Part shown: piece after piece, positions 23,011-31,171 of the stretch
How positions within the stretch are numbered: the first letter of the stretch is position 1
Layout: each line of letters starts with the position of its first letter
Source of the DNA: a virus
Strand: one strand, 5' to 3'
Length of the DNA: 64,000 bases
IMG/VR virus record: IMGVR_UViG_3300036715_003254
Location: 1-64,000 of that record
Program-made: the position numbers and the translations under genes
Notes under the pieces: model-generated
Seen by the model: the letters and a program-made list of their open reading frames with translations, nothing else
The model's database searches: none
Told to the model about the DNA's origin: nothing

Positions 23011-24078
23011 TTAAGATATTTTAAGAACATCAGTTTCATTCAAATCTTTGGCCATAACATAACCTCTGTTTTCTGTCCAAATTTTATGGTCAGGAGTACA
23101 AACGATTTGTTTGCCAGATTCAGTATCTGTTATTCTCATTACTTTAGCTTTAGGCGAAGTCATAGCAAAATCAGTAACTTCTTTGAATGAAATTTCTTTT
23201 GTTTCAGTATTCATAGACTTTACTTTATCGCCTATTTTTATATCTTTTAGTTTTTTATAGCCTTCTTCTGTTTCTAATATAGAATCGCCAGATAAGCATA
23301 ACTGTGAAGTTGTTATTTTCCATCCAGCTTTCACATACAATTCATTCAAATTCTTATTAGCGTTTTCCGAAAAGAATAGATAAGGTTCGCCGTGTTGATG
23401 TCTCTTAGTAAGAATTTTTGTAAATATGTCAAAAGCATCTAGAGTTTTTACTACACTTCCGTCTTTTCTAGAGTATAGGTTATATGACTCGCCGTTTATG
23501 ACAGCATTTAAAAACTCATCAGTAAGTTTTACTGCGTGATGTAGTTTAGGCATCCTTCTTTCTATAGAAGCACCTTTTGTAGTTCTCATTTCTATAAATT
23601 CTTCTATTTCAGGATGATGTACATCTAGATAAATTGCTTGAGAGGCTCTTCTCAAACCTCCTTGAGAAATACCTTGAGCAATAGACTCGCTTATTTTTAG
23701 GAAAGGCATTATACCTGATGTTTTACCGTTCTTAGTTTTAGCGCCTACCTCTCTTACTTCTGAGAAGTCATTTCCTATACCACCTCCAGCAGCACCAAGA
23801 ACCATAGCCTCATAATATTTGTTAAAGATATCATTAAGAGAATCTGAAGTTTGCTGTACGAAACAAGAAATAGGTAAACCTCTTTCATTTCCTAGATTCG
23901 CTGTTATTGGTGTTGATGTTCTAAACCAATTTCGCTCAAAATAGCTATAAAGTCTTTTTTCGTGTTCGGGATTGTCGGCTCCAGCGCGACAAACTCTTTT
24001 GTAAACGTCTTCGGGTTTTTCTCCTGCTGCAGGATTCACATACGACTCTTGAAGCATAATTCTTTCAAATTCGTTCAT
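23011..24078 (-). CDS. nrdA: NrdA N-terminal half ending in split-intein N-fragment
   Basis: Residues 1-260 are the N-half of the class I large subunit, with the redox Cys in GLPISCFVQ, GGGIGNDFSEVREVG and ASQAIYLDVHHPEIEEFIE. They end at TTSQL. Residues 261-355 are the intein N-part. The junction places the intein directly before the cysteine that becomes the thiyl radical in this family (SNLC in E. coli; here SQLC, with Gln for the usual Asn). An intrinsic-terminator-like hairpin at 24104-24135 separates it from clpP upstream. Confidence 0.92.
   Translation of the reverse strand: MNEFERIMLQESYVNPAAGEKPEDVYKRVCRAGADNPEHEKRLYSYFERNWFRTSTPITANLGNERGLPISCFVQQTSDSLNDIFNKYYEAMVLGAAGGGIGNDFSEVREVGAKTKNGKTSGIMPFLKISESIAQGISQGGLRRASQAIYLDVHHPEIEEFIEMRTTKGASIERRMPKLHHAVKLTDEFLNAVINGESYNLYSRKDGSVVKTLDAFDIFTKILTKRHQHGEPYLFFSENANKNLNELYVKAGWKITTSQLCLSGDSILETEEGYKKLKDIKIGDKVKSMNTETKEISFKEVTDFAMTSPKAKVMRITDTESGKQIVCTPDHKIWTENRGYVMAKDLNETDVLKIS
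23014..23298 (-). other. Split intein N-fragment (95 aa)
   Basis: It starts CLSGDSILETEEGYKK (block A), has block B CTPDHKIWTENRGYV, and ends DLNETDVLKIS before the stop. The break is at the place where split inteins of the NrdJ, gp41 and NrdA groups are broken. Confidence 0.9.
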
Positions 24079-24103
24079 TCTTTTTCCTTTCGTGAGATAA
24101 AAT

Positions 24104-24135
24104 GGGGAGGCTATTTATTTTTAAATAACCATCCC
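24104..24135 (-). terminator. Hairpin between clpP and nrdA
   Basis: GGGATGG and TATTTA pair with TAAATA and CCTCCCC with small bulges; CATTTTATC follows on the minus strand. Its loop happens to contain AAATAAATA. Confidence 0.5.
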
Positions 24136-24165
24136 TTTGAGTATATTCTGTAAATTATTTTAATA

Positions 24166-24753
24166 TCAGTTCGTCGGTTTCTCTTTAATGTGATCAATAG
24201 CTCCAAATTCTAAAGCTTCTTTTGGAGACATCCAACAGTCTCTTTCTAATTTGTCATAAATTACTTCTTTTTTTTGTCCTGTATTTTCACTTAGAATTTC
24301 ATACAGTCTTTCTTTAAGGAACATAACTTCTTTGTAGTGAATTCCTATATCAGTTACCTGTCCTTGTACTCCCGATAAAGGTTGATGGAAGAGTATACGA
24401 GAATTAGGTAAAGTGTATCTTTGACCTTTAGTACCGCAAGAAAGAATGAAAGCTCCCATTGAAGCTGCTTGACCAATACAAACAGTTCTAACAGGAGAAG
24501 AAATAGTTCTCATAATATCAACTAGAGAAAAGCCGTCTGTAATTACTCCTCCTGGAGAGTTTATAAGCATAGTTATTTGCTCGTCCGAAACAGAATCAAG
24601 ATAAAGCAGCTGAGATATCACTGAAGTAACAAGTTCTTCTTCTATTTCTCCTACAAGAAATACTGTTCTATTTTTATTAAATAGTCGGCTATAACAGTCA
24701 TACTGTTTTTCGCCTCTAGTATTTGATTCAATTGCTATTGGATTTACTATCAT
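24166..24753 (-). CDS. clpP: ClpP-type serine protease subunit
   Basis: The 195 residues match ClpP over the full length. The catalytic triad is Ser98 (GQAASMGAF), His123 (ILFHQPL) and Asp172 (ERDCWMS); MLINSPGG and ALEFGAIDHI are also typical. ClpP forms a 14-mer that degrades unfolded proteins fed by an AAA partner. The AAA protein at 36730-37959 lacks the ClpP-binding IGF loop as far as I can see, so a host ClpA/ClpX may serve. It is located with nucleotide-metabolism genes, not with the prohead protease gp21. Confidence 0.92.
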   Translation of the reverse strand: MIVNPIAIESNTRGEKQYDCYSRLFNKNRTVFLVGEIEEELVTSVISQLLYLDSVSDEQITMLINSPGGVITDGFSLVDIMRTISSPVRTVCIGQAASMGAFILSCGTKGQRYTLPNSRILFHQPLSGVQGQVTDIGIHYKEVMFLKERLYEILSENTGQKKEVIYDKLERDCWMSPKEALEFGAIDHIKEKPTN

Positions 24754-24769
24754 AAAGTTCCTTTTGATT

Positions 24770-25285
24770 TTACTTCTGTGGATATATTACTTTTATGCCG
24801 CATTTTTCTAGTAATTCAATACCAGAAAGATCTCTATATGGCTCTTTAAATACTACAGTTTTTATTCCTGATTGTATTATCAACTTAGCACAATCAACAC
24901 AAGGTGAAAGAGTAACATAAAGAGTAGCTCCTTCAGCAGAATTATTTGATTTAGCTAGTTTAGAAAGAGCGTTCAATTCTGCGTGAAGACACTCTGTTTT
25001 AGTAACAAGAAAATGTCCTGTTCCATCACAACGATCACAATCAACCATACCGTGAACAATATCGACTGAACCGCTTCCATTACAATAAGAACAAGTAATT
25101 AAGTCTTCACATCTATTATCCATTCCTGAAGGCATACCATTCCAACCCATAGCGATTATGTTACCATCTTTAACAATAACACAACCTACTTTCTTTCTTT
25201 CAGCAAAAGACATTAGTGAACATCTTTCTGCTATGTCCATATAGAAATTATGATATTTCTTTTCTTTGTCTGTTAAAGTGTTCAT
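24770..25285 (-). CDS. cd: dCMP deaminase with inserted DnaJ-like zinc motif
   Basis: It converts dCMP to dUMP for dTTP synthesis. Zinc-site residues are His101 and Glu103 (CLHAELNAL) and Cys129/Cys132 (SPCVDCAKL). Between residues 65 and 90 there are two C-x2-C-x-G-x-G units (CSYCNGSG, CDRCDGTG), the pattern of the DnaJ zinc domain. T4-type enzymes have a structural zinc in this region, but this pair of DnaJ-like knuckles is unusual. Length 171 is normal. The promoter at 25308-25330 leads it. Confidence 0.9.
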   Translation of the reverse strand: MNTLTDKEKKYHNFYMDIAERCSLMSFAERKKVGCVIVKDGNIIAMGWNGMPSGMDNRCEDLITCSYCNGSGSVDIVHGMVDCDRCDGTGHFLVTKTECLHAELNALSKLAKSNNSAEGATLYVTLSPCVDCAKLIIQSGIKTVVFKEPYRDLSGIELLEKCGIKVIYPQK

Positions 25286-25307
25286 AATATTCCTTTTAAA
25301 GGAAGAA

Positions 25308-25330
25308 ATTATAGCTCTGGAAAGTTTAAA
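25308..25330 (-). promoter_or_regulatory. Early-type promoter (TTTAAA-11-TATAAT)
   Basis: -10 TATAAT at 25308-25313; TTTAAA at 25325-25330. It serves dCMP deaminase and clpP. Confidence 0.65.
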
Positions 25331-25332
25331 TT

Positions 25333-25632
25333 TTAATTGTGTCTCAAAAAGACTTTATGTAACTTAAATTGTATAAATCTTTCTTGGGTTTTTACATAGT
25401 TTTTACCACAAATAGAATAAGACAAGCAATATGCTTTTTCAAATATTACTCTATCACCTTCTTTGATATTTTTTACTTTTTTACCAACAGCAATTACAGT
25501 ACCTTTAGCTTGTCTTTCTGAATCAATTCTTTCACCTTCTTCATCAGAAGTATCAAGTTCATCAGAATCAAGCTCTATTACTATATCTCTTTTGTTTAAC
25601 CATAAAAGAATTGATTGTGTTTCTTCTGACAT
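25333..25632 (-). CDS. GroES-like co-chaperonin (gp31-like), first paralogue
   Basis: The 99 residues show the cpn10 beta-barrel pattern: DIVIELDSDELD, AKGTVIAVGKKVKNIKEGDR, VIFEKAYCLSY. The mobile loop that binds GroEL would lie around residues 25-37 and is acidic here (TSDEEGERID). T4 gp31 replaces GroES to fold the capsid protein. A second copy is directly upstream at 25744-26031; this one has diverged more at the C-terminus. Confidence 0.7.
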   Translation of the reverse strand: MSEETQSILLWLNKRDIVIELDSDELDTSDEEGERIDSERQAKGTVIAVGKKVKNIKEGDRVIFEKAYCLSYSICGKNYVKTQERFIQFKLHKVFLRHN

Positions 25633-25680
25633 ATTCTTCCTTTATTGAATCTTTGGTTATTAGATTTCTTTTCAAGAAGA

Positions 25681-25703
25681 ATTATAGCTAAAATTTTCTT
25701 AAA
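25681..25703 (-). promoter_or_regulatory. Early-type promoter (TTTAAG-11-TATAAT)
   Basis: -10 TATAAT at 25681-25686; TTTAAG at 25698-25703, between the two GroES-like genes. Confidence 0.65.
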
Positions 25704-25743
25704 TTTAACTTTAATCTTTTAAGAAATTTTTAGCTTAAAAAGT

Positions 25744-26031
25744 TTAATCCATTTTGAGTTGAATATGTTTCTCCAGAATCTGTGTATACTTCTTATCACC
25801 AACAGTGTAATCGATACCGAACTCTTTTCCAAAAACTACTTTATCACCGACTTCGACCTCTTTTACTTTACTACCAACAACAACTACAGTACCTTGAGTT
25901 TGTCTATCTAAAACAGATCTATTTCCTACTCCAGTAATAATACCAGACTCAGTTATTTGTTCGTACGGATCAAGTTCTATTACTACATCTTTTTTATTAA
26001 CCCATCTAGGAACTGAAGGAAATTCAAACAT
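25744..26031 (-). CDS. GroES-like co-chaperonin (gp31-like), second paralogue
   Basis: The 95 residues read as cpn10: DVVIELDPYEQITESGIITG with the mobile loop, QGTVVVVGSKVKEVEVGDKV, VFGKEFGI and a TQILEKHIQLKMD end. The loop ESGIITGVGN is close to the GroES G-G-I-x-L type. It is therefore the more likely functional gp31 equivalent. It is 12 bases after the nuclease gene. Confidence 0.8.
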   Translation of the reverse strand: MFEFPSVPRWVNKKDVVIELDPYEQITESGIITGVGNRSVLDRQTQGTVVVVGSKVKEVEVGDKVVFGKEFGIDYTVGDKKYTQILEKHIQLKMD

Positions 26032-26043
26032 ATTTTCTCCTTT

Positions 26044-26529
26044 CTAAAGTAAATCTTCACCTATTTTCAAAAACTCTTCAAATTGATAAATGAAATAGTC
26101 TTTATATAGAGAAACTATCTCTAGTTCATAGTAAATTTTCGAGAAGACTATTATAGGACAGTTATTGTATTTTACAATTAGAAGCGGCTGTTTTTTAGCA
26201 TTTTCGGCGTCAGTTTCAGCTTGTTCTAGCCAAGTATCCCATTGTGTGACTTTGCCTTCTATAATAGACTTAAATGATGGAGGAGTTTTATACGCTTTAC
26301 ACTCAATAGTAAATCTAAAGTCTTTAGGAGTGATTATATCTCCAAAGTCTTGGTGTTCTTCTAAATGTGTTTCAGTTCTAAATTGATTTTTTCCGCCGAA
26401 GAACGCACCAGAATTAGCGTTTCTATAAAAAGATTGTTTCTTCCCGTAATAGTCTTCGAAAACTTCTGATAGTCTATTTGCTACTATTCTTTCGAAGCTA
26501 TTACCTTTTTGTTTGCTGTTTATTCCCAC
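26044..26529 (-). CDS. PD-(D/E)XK nuclease, possible Holliday junction resolvase
   Basis: The 161 residues have an N-terminal KGNSFERIVANRLSE helix with the conserved Glu, then FGDIITP and FTIECKAYK, the D and E-x-K of the nuclease fold. Archaeal Hjc and phage resolvases share this order. A restriction-type nuclease is also possible. Translation starts at GTG after a GGAT ribosome site; promoter TAAAAT at 26550-26572. Confidence 0.7.
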   Translation of the reverse strand: MGINSKQKGNSFERIVANRLSEVFEDYYGKKQSFYRNANSGAFFGGKNQFRTETHLEEHQDFGDIITPKDFRFTIECKAYKTPPSFKSIIEGKVTQWDTWLEQAETDAENAKKQPLLIVKYNNCPIIVFSKIYYELEIVSLYKDYFIYQFEEFLKIGEDLL

Positions 26530-26549
26530 AAAAATCCTTTCATATTTTT

Positions 26550-26572
26550 ATTTTAACTTATTTTAGTTTAAA
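26550..26572 (-). promoter_or_regulatory. Early-type promoter (TTTAAA-11-TAAAAT)
   Basis: -10 TAAAAT at 26550-26555; TTTAAA at 26567-26572. Confidence 0.55.
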
Positions 26573-26573
26573 A

Positions 26574-27071
26574 TTATAACCAAAACAGATAACCATTAAA
26601 GGAAAGATCTAATGGAATTCCGCTAACAATTCTTACAGCGCCTACTCCGTAATTACTAGAAGAGTCTGTAGACGGAGATCCATAACCGCTTGAACCATTC
26701 CAAGTTCTTACATAAATGCCGTCTCCGCCACCATCTCCGACACCGCCGTAACCAGTTTGGTATGTACCTCCTCCATTTCCAGCAACAAAATATGGAGAAA
26801 TAAAAAATGAAGTCTCTCCAGGAGTATTTGAGTTATTTGCTGTAGTACCGCCTTTTCCTACTTTAACAAGGTATTGTGTTCCTGGAACAACAGGAATATT
26901 TGTTTTCCATCCTATTCCTCCACCAACACCAGAACTTGTGCTAGAACTATAGCCTCCGCCGCCTATACATAGTGTTGTAACTTTTGAAACTCCGACAGGA
27001 CAAGTCCAATAATAAGTACCAGGAACAGTAAACCTATCATTAACTTTTACTGTTGTATCATTATAAAACAT
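26574..27071 (-). CDS. Glycine-rich tail or adhesin protein
   Basis: The 165 residues start with FTVPGTYYWTCPVGVSKV, a motif seen at the start of glycine-rich domains in phage tail fibres, and continue with CIGGGGYSSS, GNGGGTYQTGYGG and GDGGGDGIYV. It probably forms a glycine-rich adhesion tip. It overlaps the papain-like protease by one base, behind a late-type promoter, so it is a late gene. Confidence 0.6.
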   Translation of the reverse strand: MFYNDTTVKVNDRFTVPGTYYWTCPVGVSKVTTLCIGGGGYSSSTSSGVGGGIGWKTNIPVVPGTQYLVKVGKGGTTANNSNTPGETSFFISPYFVAGNGGGTYQTGYGGVGDGGGDGIYVRTWNGSSGYGSPSTDSSSNYGVGAVRIVSGIPLDLSFNGYLFWL

Positions 27072-27898
27072 TATTTTCTCCTAAAAAGGTTTTTAAAAAA
27101 GATTTTGATTTTATCTAAAAGAGTTATTTGTTTCACATCATTCTGTAAATTTGTGTCAATCTCAGACATTACCCACAAATCTAATATATCTCCTGATATA
27201 TCTTCATAAGGTAAACAAATAAAACCATTATTTCCCCACTGAGAACTCCAAGAGTTTTCTATAATTAGATTATCCCCATCATATCCTACTATTACCATAG
27301 TATGACCGCCTTTATCTTCGCCTCTAGGTGTAGATTTAAATGCTTTTACTTGTTCTTCAAATACACTTTGAACACCAGCAGAGAAAAATCTATCGTCAAT
27401 ATTCATTCCTATTATTATAGGTTTCTTTTCACAAATTGCTTGTTTGATTGATTTTAAAGTATTGTCTTTTTGTTCAATAATTCTTTCATATTTCAATACT
27501 CTGTTCTTTTTTGCTTCATCTATAACAGATTGAGGCGGTTGTGTTTCAATATTATTAAGATCGAATTTCCAATGATCTTCTGGACATATTCCGTAAGTAT
27601 AAAGACATTTACATACATCTCTTGTATATGCTCCATTATCTTTACCTTCTAAATTTGAATTTCCATTTCTCAACCAATAATATAAGAATAGTCTAGAGGT
27701 TTGAAAGAAGTTGTTTTGCATTTTTAGATGAATTTCAAAAGCTGAAGTTCCAGCGTGAGCTGTACAACTATGTGTTTGTCTTTGGTCTTCTATTACTTCA
27801 ACATAGTCTTTAAGCGAAAAGGAATTGACTATCTGAGTATTTGAAGAGAAAATATAGTCTCTATCATCTATTAGATCTTTTAGAATTGTTGGTTGCAT
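27071..27898 (-). CDS. Papain-like (C1A) cysteine protease
   Basis: The catalytic residues are Cys45 in QRQTHSCTAHAG, His199 in GGHTMVIVGYD and Asn215 in IENSWSSQWGNNGF, the standard C1A order. A hydrophobic/basic tail (KIKIFFKNLFRRK) ends the 275 residues. It has no signal peptide or clear prodomain. The late-type promoter at 27927-27935 and its place between the capsid and adhesin genes suggest a particle protein, perhaps acting on host surface protein or on phage proteins. Confidence 0.85.
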   Translation of the reverse strand: MQPTILKDLIDDRDYIFSSNTQIVNSFSLKDYVEVIEDQRQTHSCTAHAGTSAFEIHLKMQNNFFQTSRLFLYYWLRNGNSNLEGKDNGAYTRDVCKCLYTYGICPEDHWKFDLNNIETQPPQSVIDEAKKNRVLKYERIIEQKDNTLKSIKQAICEKKPIIIGMNIDDRFFSAGVQSVFEEQVKAFKSTPRGEDKGGHTMVIVGYDGDNLIIENSWSSQWGNNGFICLPYEDISGDILDLWVMSEIDTNLQNDVKQITLLDKIKIFFKNLFRRK

Positions 27899-27926
27899 AC
27901 TTCTATTCCTAATGATATGATAGAAT

Positions 27927-27935
27927 TATTTATTT
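27927..27935 (-). promoter_or_regulatory. Late-type promoter (AAATAAATA)
   Basis: AAATAAATA 29 bp before the protease start. Confidence 0.5.
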
Positions 27936-27994
27936 AAAGCGGATTGTTTGAAAGAAAGTTTTTAACAAAACAACTTCAAAGAGAAGATATTTAA

Positions 27995-28026
27995 TTAAAA
28001 ACTTAGAGTCCAAAGAGGACTCTAAG
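27995..28026 (-). terminator. Intrinsic terminator after the capsid gene
   Basis: Perfect 10-bp stem 28002-28011/28017-28026, followed on the minus strand by a T-run at 27995-28001. Confidence 0.85.
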
Positions 28027-28037
28027 AATGAAGGCTA

Positions 28038-29375
28038 TTAAGCACCTAGTACAGTACTTGTTAGAGAAACACCGAATGTTCTAGCGTAATTTTCTGGGTT
28101 AAGAGGGTTTTTGCTTAGAGCATACCTAGAAGCAGCGATTAGAGCTGGTTGACCAGATTCAGGATTTACAGTTTTGATAAAGCTTACTGGGACATATGGG
28201 CTGTAGAAACACATATTGTCAGCAGCAGTAGCACCTTTGTAAAGTGTAGTTACATAATCAGCTTCAGCAAAGTTGTCAACTATAACATTGTATTTACCGT
28301 CAAATGTACCAACTTGAGAAGCAAGTGATAGACCATCAACATTGTTAGGAACTGGAGAAAGAATGAAACCACCGAGAGCAGAAAGCATAATAGAAACTTT
28401 TGGAGATACTACAAGAGTATTACCAGCGCCTCTTCTTGTCAATCTACCGATTTCTCTAGATTCAGCATCAATTTTAAGAGCTAGGCTTCTGTATTTTTCT
28501 ATTTCCCATCTACCATCATAAGAGTGAACAGTAGCGTCAGAAACAACAGTAGCTGTATTGTTTACATAAGTAACAATTTCCCTATCAAGTTCAGCTTGAA
28601 GTTCATAAGAGATAAGGTTCATCAATTCGTTTTCAGCATTTAGACCGTGAACTGCTTGAAGGTCTTGGAACATTTCAACAGTGTATTTTGCTTTTAGTTT
28701 TCTGGTTGTTGTTTCTACCATTTGTCTAGCTATTGTAATACCTAGTTCTTTCATATCAGTGCCAAGTTGTTCACCTACGGCTGTAGAAACAGGACCAGTA
28801 TAGTTTTTAAGCACTCTTGTAAATGTAGCTTCGTTTGAGAAAACAGCAGTTACAGTAGTTTCAGCAGCAGAGAAAGGATTAGCATTGTCAACCGCATCAC
28901 CAGCAGCAAATACGCCAGAAACATTTTTAACAAGTAGTTTGCTTCCTTCTATGTAGATAACTTTACCAGCTTTTTTATCAGAAGTTGATATATCACCGCC
29001 TACTGTAAATTTAGTAGATGCATCAGCAAGATCAGTTACAAGGATTTGTGCGTTTGCTACAGGAACAATTGAGTTATCGCTTGTGCCAGTATATCTAGTT
29101 GTAAGAGCATAGATATAACCTGTTGGTCCAGGAAGTGGAGCAACACCAGTAAGAGCGTTAGCGATTAGATTTGGGTGAGTTCTTCTTACAAGAGGAAGAA
29201 GTATATTTGTGAAAGTTTGAATATCGCCAGATACTGTACCTTCGCTTATAAGTTTTTGAGCTTCTTTAGCTGTGTTTTCAAGAAGCGTCGCCATAACTGA
29301 TTTTTCAGATTCTCTTAGAGCAGCAAATTTTTTGCTTTCTAGAGCATCACTGTATTTTTCTACAAGATTTTCCAT
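28038..29375 (-). CDS. 23: Major capsid protein (T4 gp23-like)
   Basis: At 445 residues it is shorter than T4 gp23 (521). ILLPLVRRTHPNLIANALTG and PLPGPTGYIYALTTRY match the conserved part near the gp21 cleavage zone in T4. The first 60 residues (MENLVEKYSDALESKKF) are the likely scaffold-side peptide removed by the prohead protease. YELQAELDREIVTYV and NCTAAS-like C-terminal parts fit the HK97 fold. It follows the scaffold gene and ends at a strong terminator. Confidence 0.93.
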   Translation of the reverse strand: MENLVEKYSDALESKKFAALRESEKSVMATLLENTAKEAQKLISEGTVSGDIQTFTNILLPLVRRTHPNLIANALTGVAPLPGPTGYIYALTTRYTGTSDNSIVPVANAQILVTDLADASTKFTVGGDISTSDKKAGKVIYIEGSKLLVKNVSGVFAAGDAVDNANPFSAAETTVTAVFSNEATFTRVLKNYTGPVSTAVGEQLGTDMKELGITIARQMVETTTRKLKAKYTVEMFQDLQAVHGLNAENELMNLISYELQAELDREIVTYVNNTATVVSDATVHSYDGRWEIEKYRSLALKIDAESREIGRLTRRGAGNTLVVSPKVSIMLSALGGFILSPVPNNVDGLSLASQVGTFDGKYNVIVDNFAEADYVTTLYKGATAADNMCFYSPYVPVSFIKTVNPESGQPALIAASRYALSKNPLNPENYARTFGVSLTSTVLGA

Positions 29376-29401
29376 TTTAGATTTTACTCCTTTAATTTTT
29401 A

Positions 29402-30172
29402 TTACCAGTGTTTTTTAGCAATATCAATAACTGATACAGCTTTTTTTGTTTCTTCTTTTACAGACTCAGAAACAACTTTTTCCTCTTCTTTAGCTTCTGA
29501 ACTAGTAAATTCAAGAGCTTCTTTAATAGATTTTAGTTGTTCCATAAATTTTTCTACAGATTCTACATCAGTAGATTTCAATTCCACAACTTTTGCAAGT
29601 TTTGCGAAATTTTCGGCTTGAGGTAGAGTTAGACCTTCAGATAGTTCTTTTATAAGTCCTATCTTAGACAGTTCTATATATTTAGCTTTTAGAGCTTGAT
29701 GTTCTTCAAATAGTTTATCAAAAGACTCTTTCAACTCTTCAGCTTCTTTATCTTTTTTACCTTTACCTTCTTTTTCTTCTTCAGTTTCACCGTCTTCTTT
29801 ATCTTCTTCGTCTTCTTTATCACAAGCTTTCGCTTCGGCAATAGTGATTCCGAATTCGCCAGCGAGCGCCTTTACTGATTCGAAAAGAGCTGCTTTTCTC
29901 AATTCAACAACTTCTTCTGCGGATTCAATAAGGAATTTTTCACTTAGTTCTTGTGTAAGATAGTCAAAATAGTTTTCAACTTTTTCAGAAAGAGAAGTTT
30001 TAAATTCTTCCTTTTCAGCTTCCATAGATTCGACAAGCGCTTCTTTTTCTTTTTCAAGACTTTCAGCTACTCTTTGTTCTACTTCTGCGGAAAGAATTAC
30101 TTCTACTTTTTCTTTAAGTTCGTCGGTAAAAACTTCAGAGTCAATAGATTCAAAAATTGGTTTTAAATTCAT
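29402..30172 (-). CDS. 22: Prohead scaffold protein (T4 gp22-like)
   Basis: The 256 residues are rich in Glu and Lys and mostly helical, with an acidic low-complexity middle (KEDEEDKEDGETEEEKEG). It sits between the prohead protease and capsid genes exactly as gp22 in T4. It would form the core of the prohead and be digested by gp21. A late-type promoter is at 30227-30235. Confidence 0.85.
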   Translation of the reverse strand: MNLKPIFESIDSEVFTDELKEKVEVILSAEVEQRVAESLEKEKEALVESMEAEKEEFKTSLSEKVENYFDYLTQELSEKFLIESAEEVVELRKAALFESVKALAGEFGITIAEAKACDKEDEEDKEDGETEEEKEGKGKKDKEAEELKESFDKLFEEHQALKAKYIELSKIGLIKELSEGLTLPQAENFAKLAKVVELKSTDVESVEKFMEQLKSIKEALEFTSSEAKEEEKVVSESVKEETKKAVSVIDIAKKHW

Positions 30173-30226
30173 ATTCTTCTCCGAGTTAGTTTTTCTTTCC
30201 GTAAGGATTTAACACCTTTACAAGTA

Positions 30227-30235
30227 TATTTATTT
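30227..30235 (-). promoter_or_regulatory. Late-type promoter (AAATAAATA)
   Basis: AAATAAATA 55 bp before the scaffold start and just after the gp21 terminator. Confidence 0.55.
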
Positions 30236-30241
30236 GTGAAG

Positions 30242-30267
30242 AAAACGGAGATTTTTATCTCCGTTTT
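30242..30267 (-). terminator. Hairpin after the prohead protease gene
   Basis: Perfect 10-bp stem (AAAACGGAGA/TCTCCGTTTT), 6-base loop, ending in TTTT on the minus strand. Confidence 0.75.
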
Positions 30268-30275
30268 AAGAGGGA

Positions 30276-30965
30276 TTACTTTAAGAGGTTTTTAAATTGG
30301 TTGAGGATATAAGTTTCTACTAGTTTTCTATCGTAGTCTTTTAGTTTTTTTATTTGAGTAAGTTTACTTTCTATTATAGCTTCTTCTTTTACTTCTTCTA
30401 TTAGACCTGTAGATTCATTAATAGTATAAGTCTTATCAGTGTAGATACCTTCTACAAAGCATTCGTATACTCTGTTTAGGTTCACATTGTAGTCTGAAGG
30501 GAGAGATACTATGTCAAAATTGATCAATTTATAATTAGTTATAACACCATCATTACCAACATTACCTACTCCTCTAGAAGAAACACCTATTCTGATACCT
30601 TCATCGATTAAGTTTTTTATAATATTAGCTTTTGGATTATCTAAAAATTTGGACTTACCTATTACATATTTTCCTTCTATGTCCAATTTGGTTATCTTTG
30701 CAACCGCTTCTAGTGGATCTACTGTAGTTCTAGGCGGATGTTCCATTTCCATTAGTGTGTTTACAGTAGAATTTTTTAACTCCTCTTGATACTGAGCAAC
30801 ATTAGACTCCCAAATATGTCTAGGGTAAATTCTTTTGTTTCTGTTCCTTTCTCCTATTGTAGAAAAAACACCTTCTATAAAGATATTTTTTTTACCTTCT
30901 GAAGCTTCTACAAGAAAATCTACTTGTGTTTCTTCTGCTTCAACCATTAGTTTTAAGTTTTTCAT
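30276..30965 (-). CDS. 21: Prohead core protease (T4 gp21-like)
   Basis: This serine protease matures the prohead. IFIEGVFSTIGERNRNKRIY is the conserved start of the domain; His is in MEMEHPP and the nucleophile Ser in IGVSSRGVG. The 229 residues fit T4 gp21 (212). Its place between the small core gene and the scaffold supports the call. Confidence 0.9.
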   Translation of the reverse strand: MKNLKLMVEAEETQVDFLVEASEGKKNIFIEGVFSTIGERNRNKRIYPRHIWESNVAQYQEELKNSTVNTLMEMEHPPRTTVDPLEAVAKITKLDIEGKYVIGKSKFLDNPKANIIKNLIDEGIRIGVSSRGVGNVGNDGVITNYKLINFDIVSLPSDYNVNLNRVYECFVEGIYTDKTYTINESTGLIEEVKEEAIIESKLTQIKKLKDYDRKLVETYILNQFKNLLK

Positions 30966-30967
30966 GT

Positions 30968-31153
30968 TTATTCTCCTTTTTTCTCCACAGATGCAGGTTT
31001 AGAGTTTTTTATTACTTCTCTGTATTTTCTAATTTCAGAAATTCTTTGAGAGACATCTTCTCTAGAAGTTATTCTATTTCTTATTTCTTCTTTTGCCGTA
31101 GAAAGAAAATCCGAAAATTTTCCGTTAGCACAAAGATCTACTATATTTTTCAT
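30968..31153 (-). CDS. Small prohead core protein (gp67/gp68-like)
   Basis: This 61-residue charged helical protein (MKNIVDLCANGKFSDFL) lies between portal and protease genes, where T4 has genes 67 and 68. The assignment is by position and character only. Confidence 0.5.
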   Translation of the reverse strand: MKNIVDLCANGKFSDFLSTAKEEIRNRITSREDVSQRISEIRKYREVIKNSKPASVEKKGE

Positions 31154-31171
31154 TACTTCTCCTTTATTCGC

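Noticed and set aside
24112-24120. AAATAAATA before nrdA as a late promoter
   Set aside because: It lies in the loop side of a terminator-like hairpin, and nrdA is a nucleotide-metabolism gene expected early.
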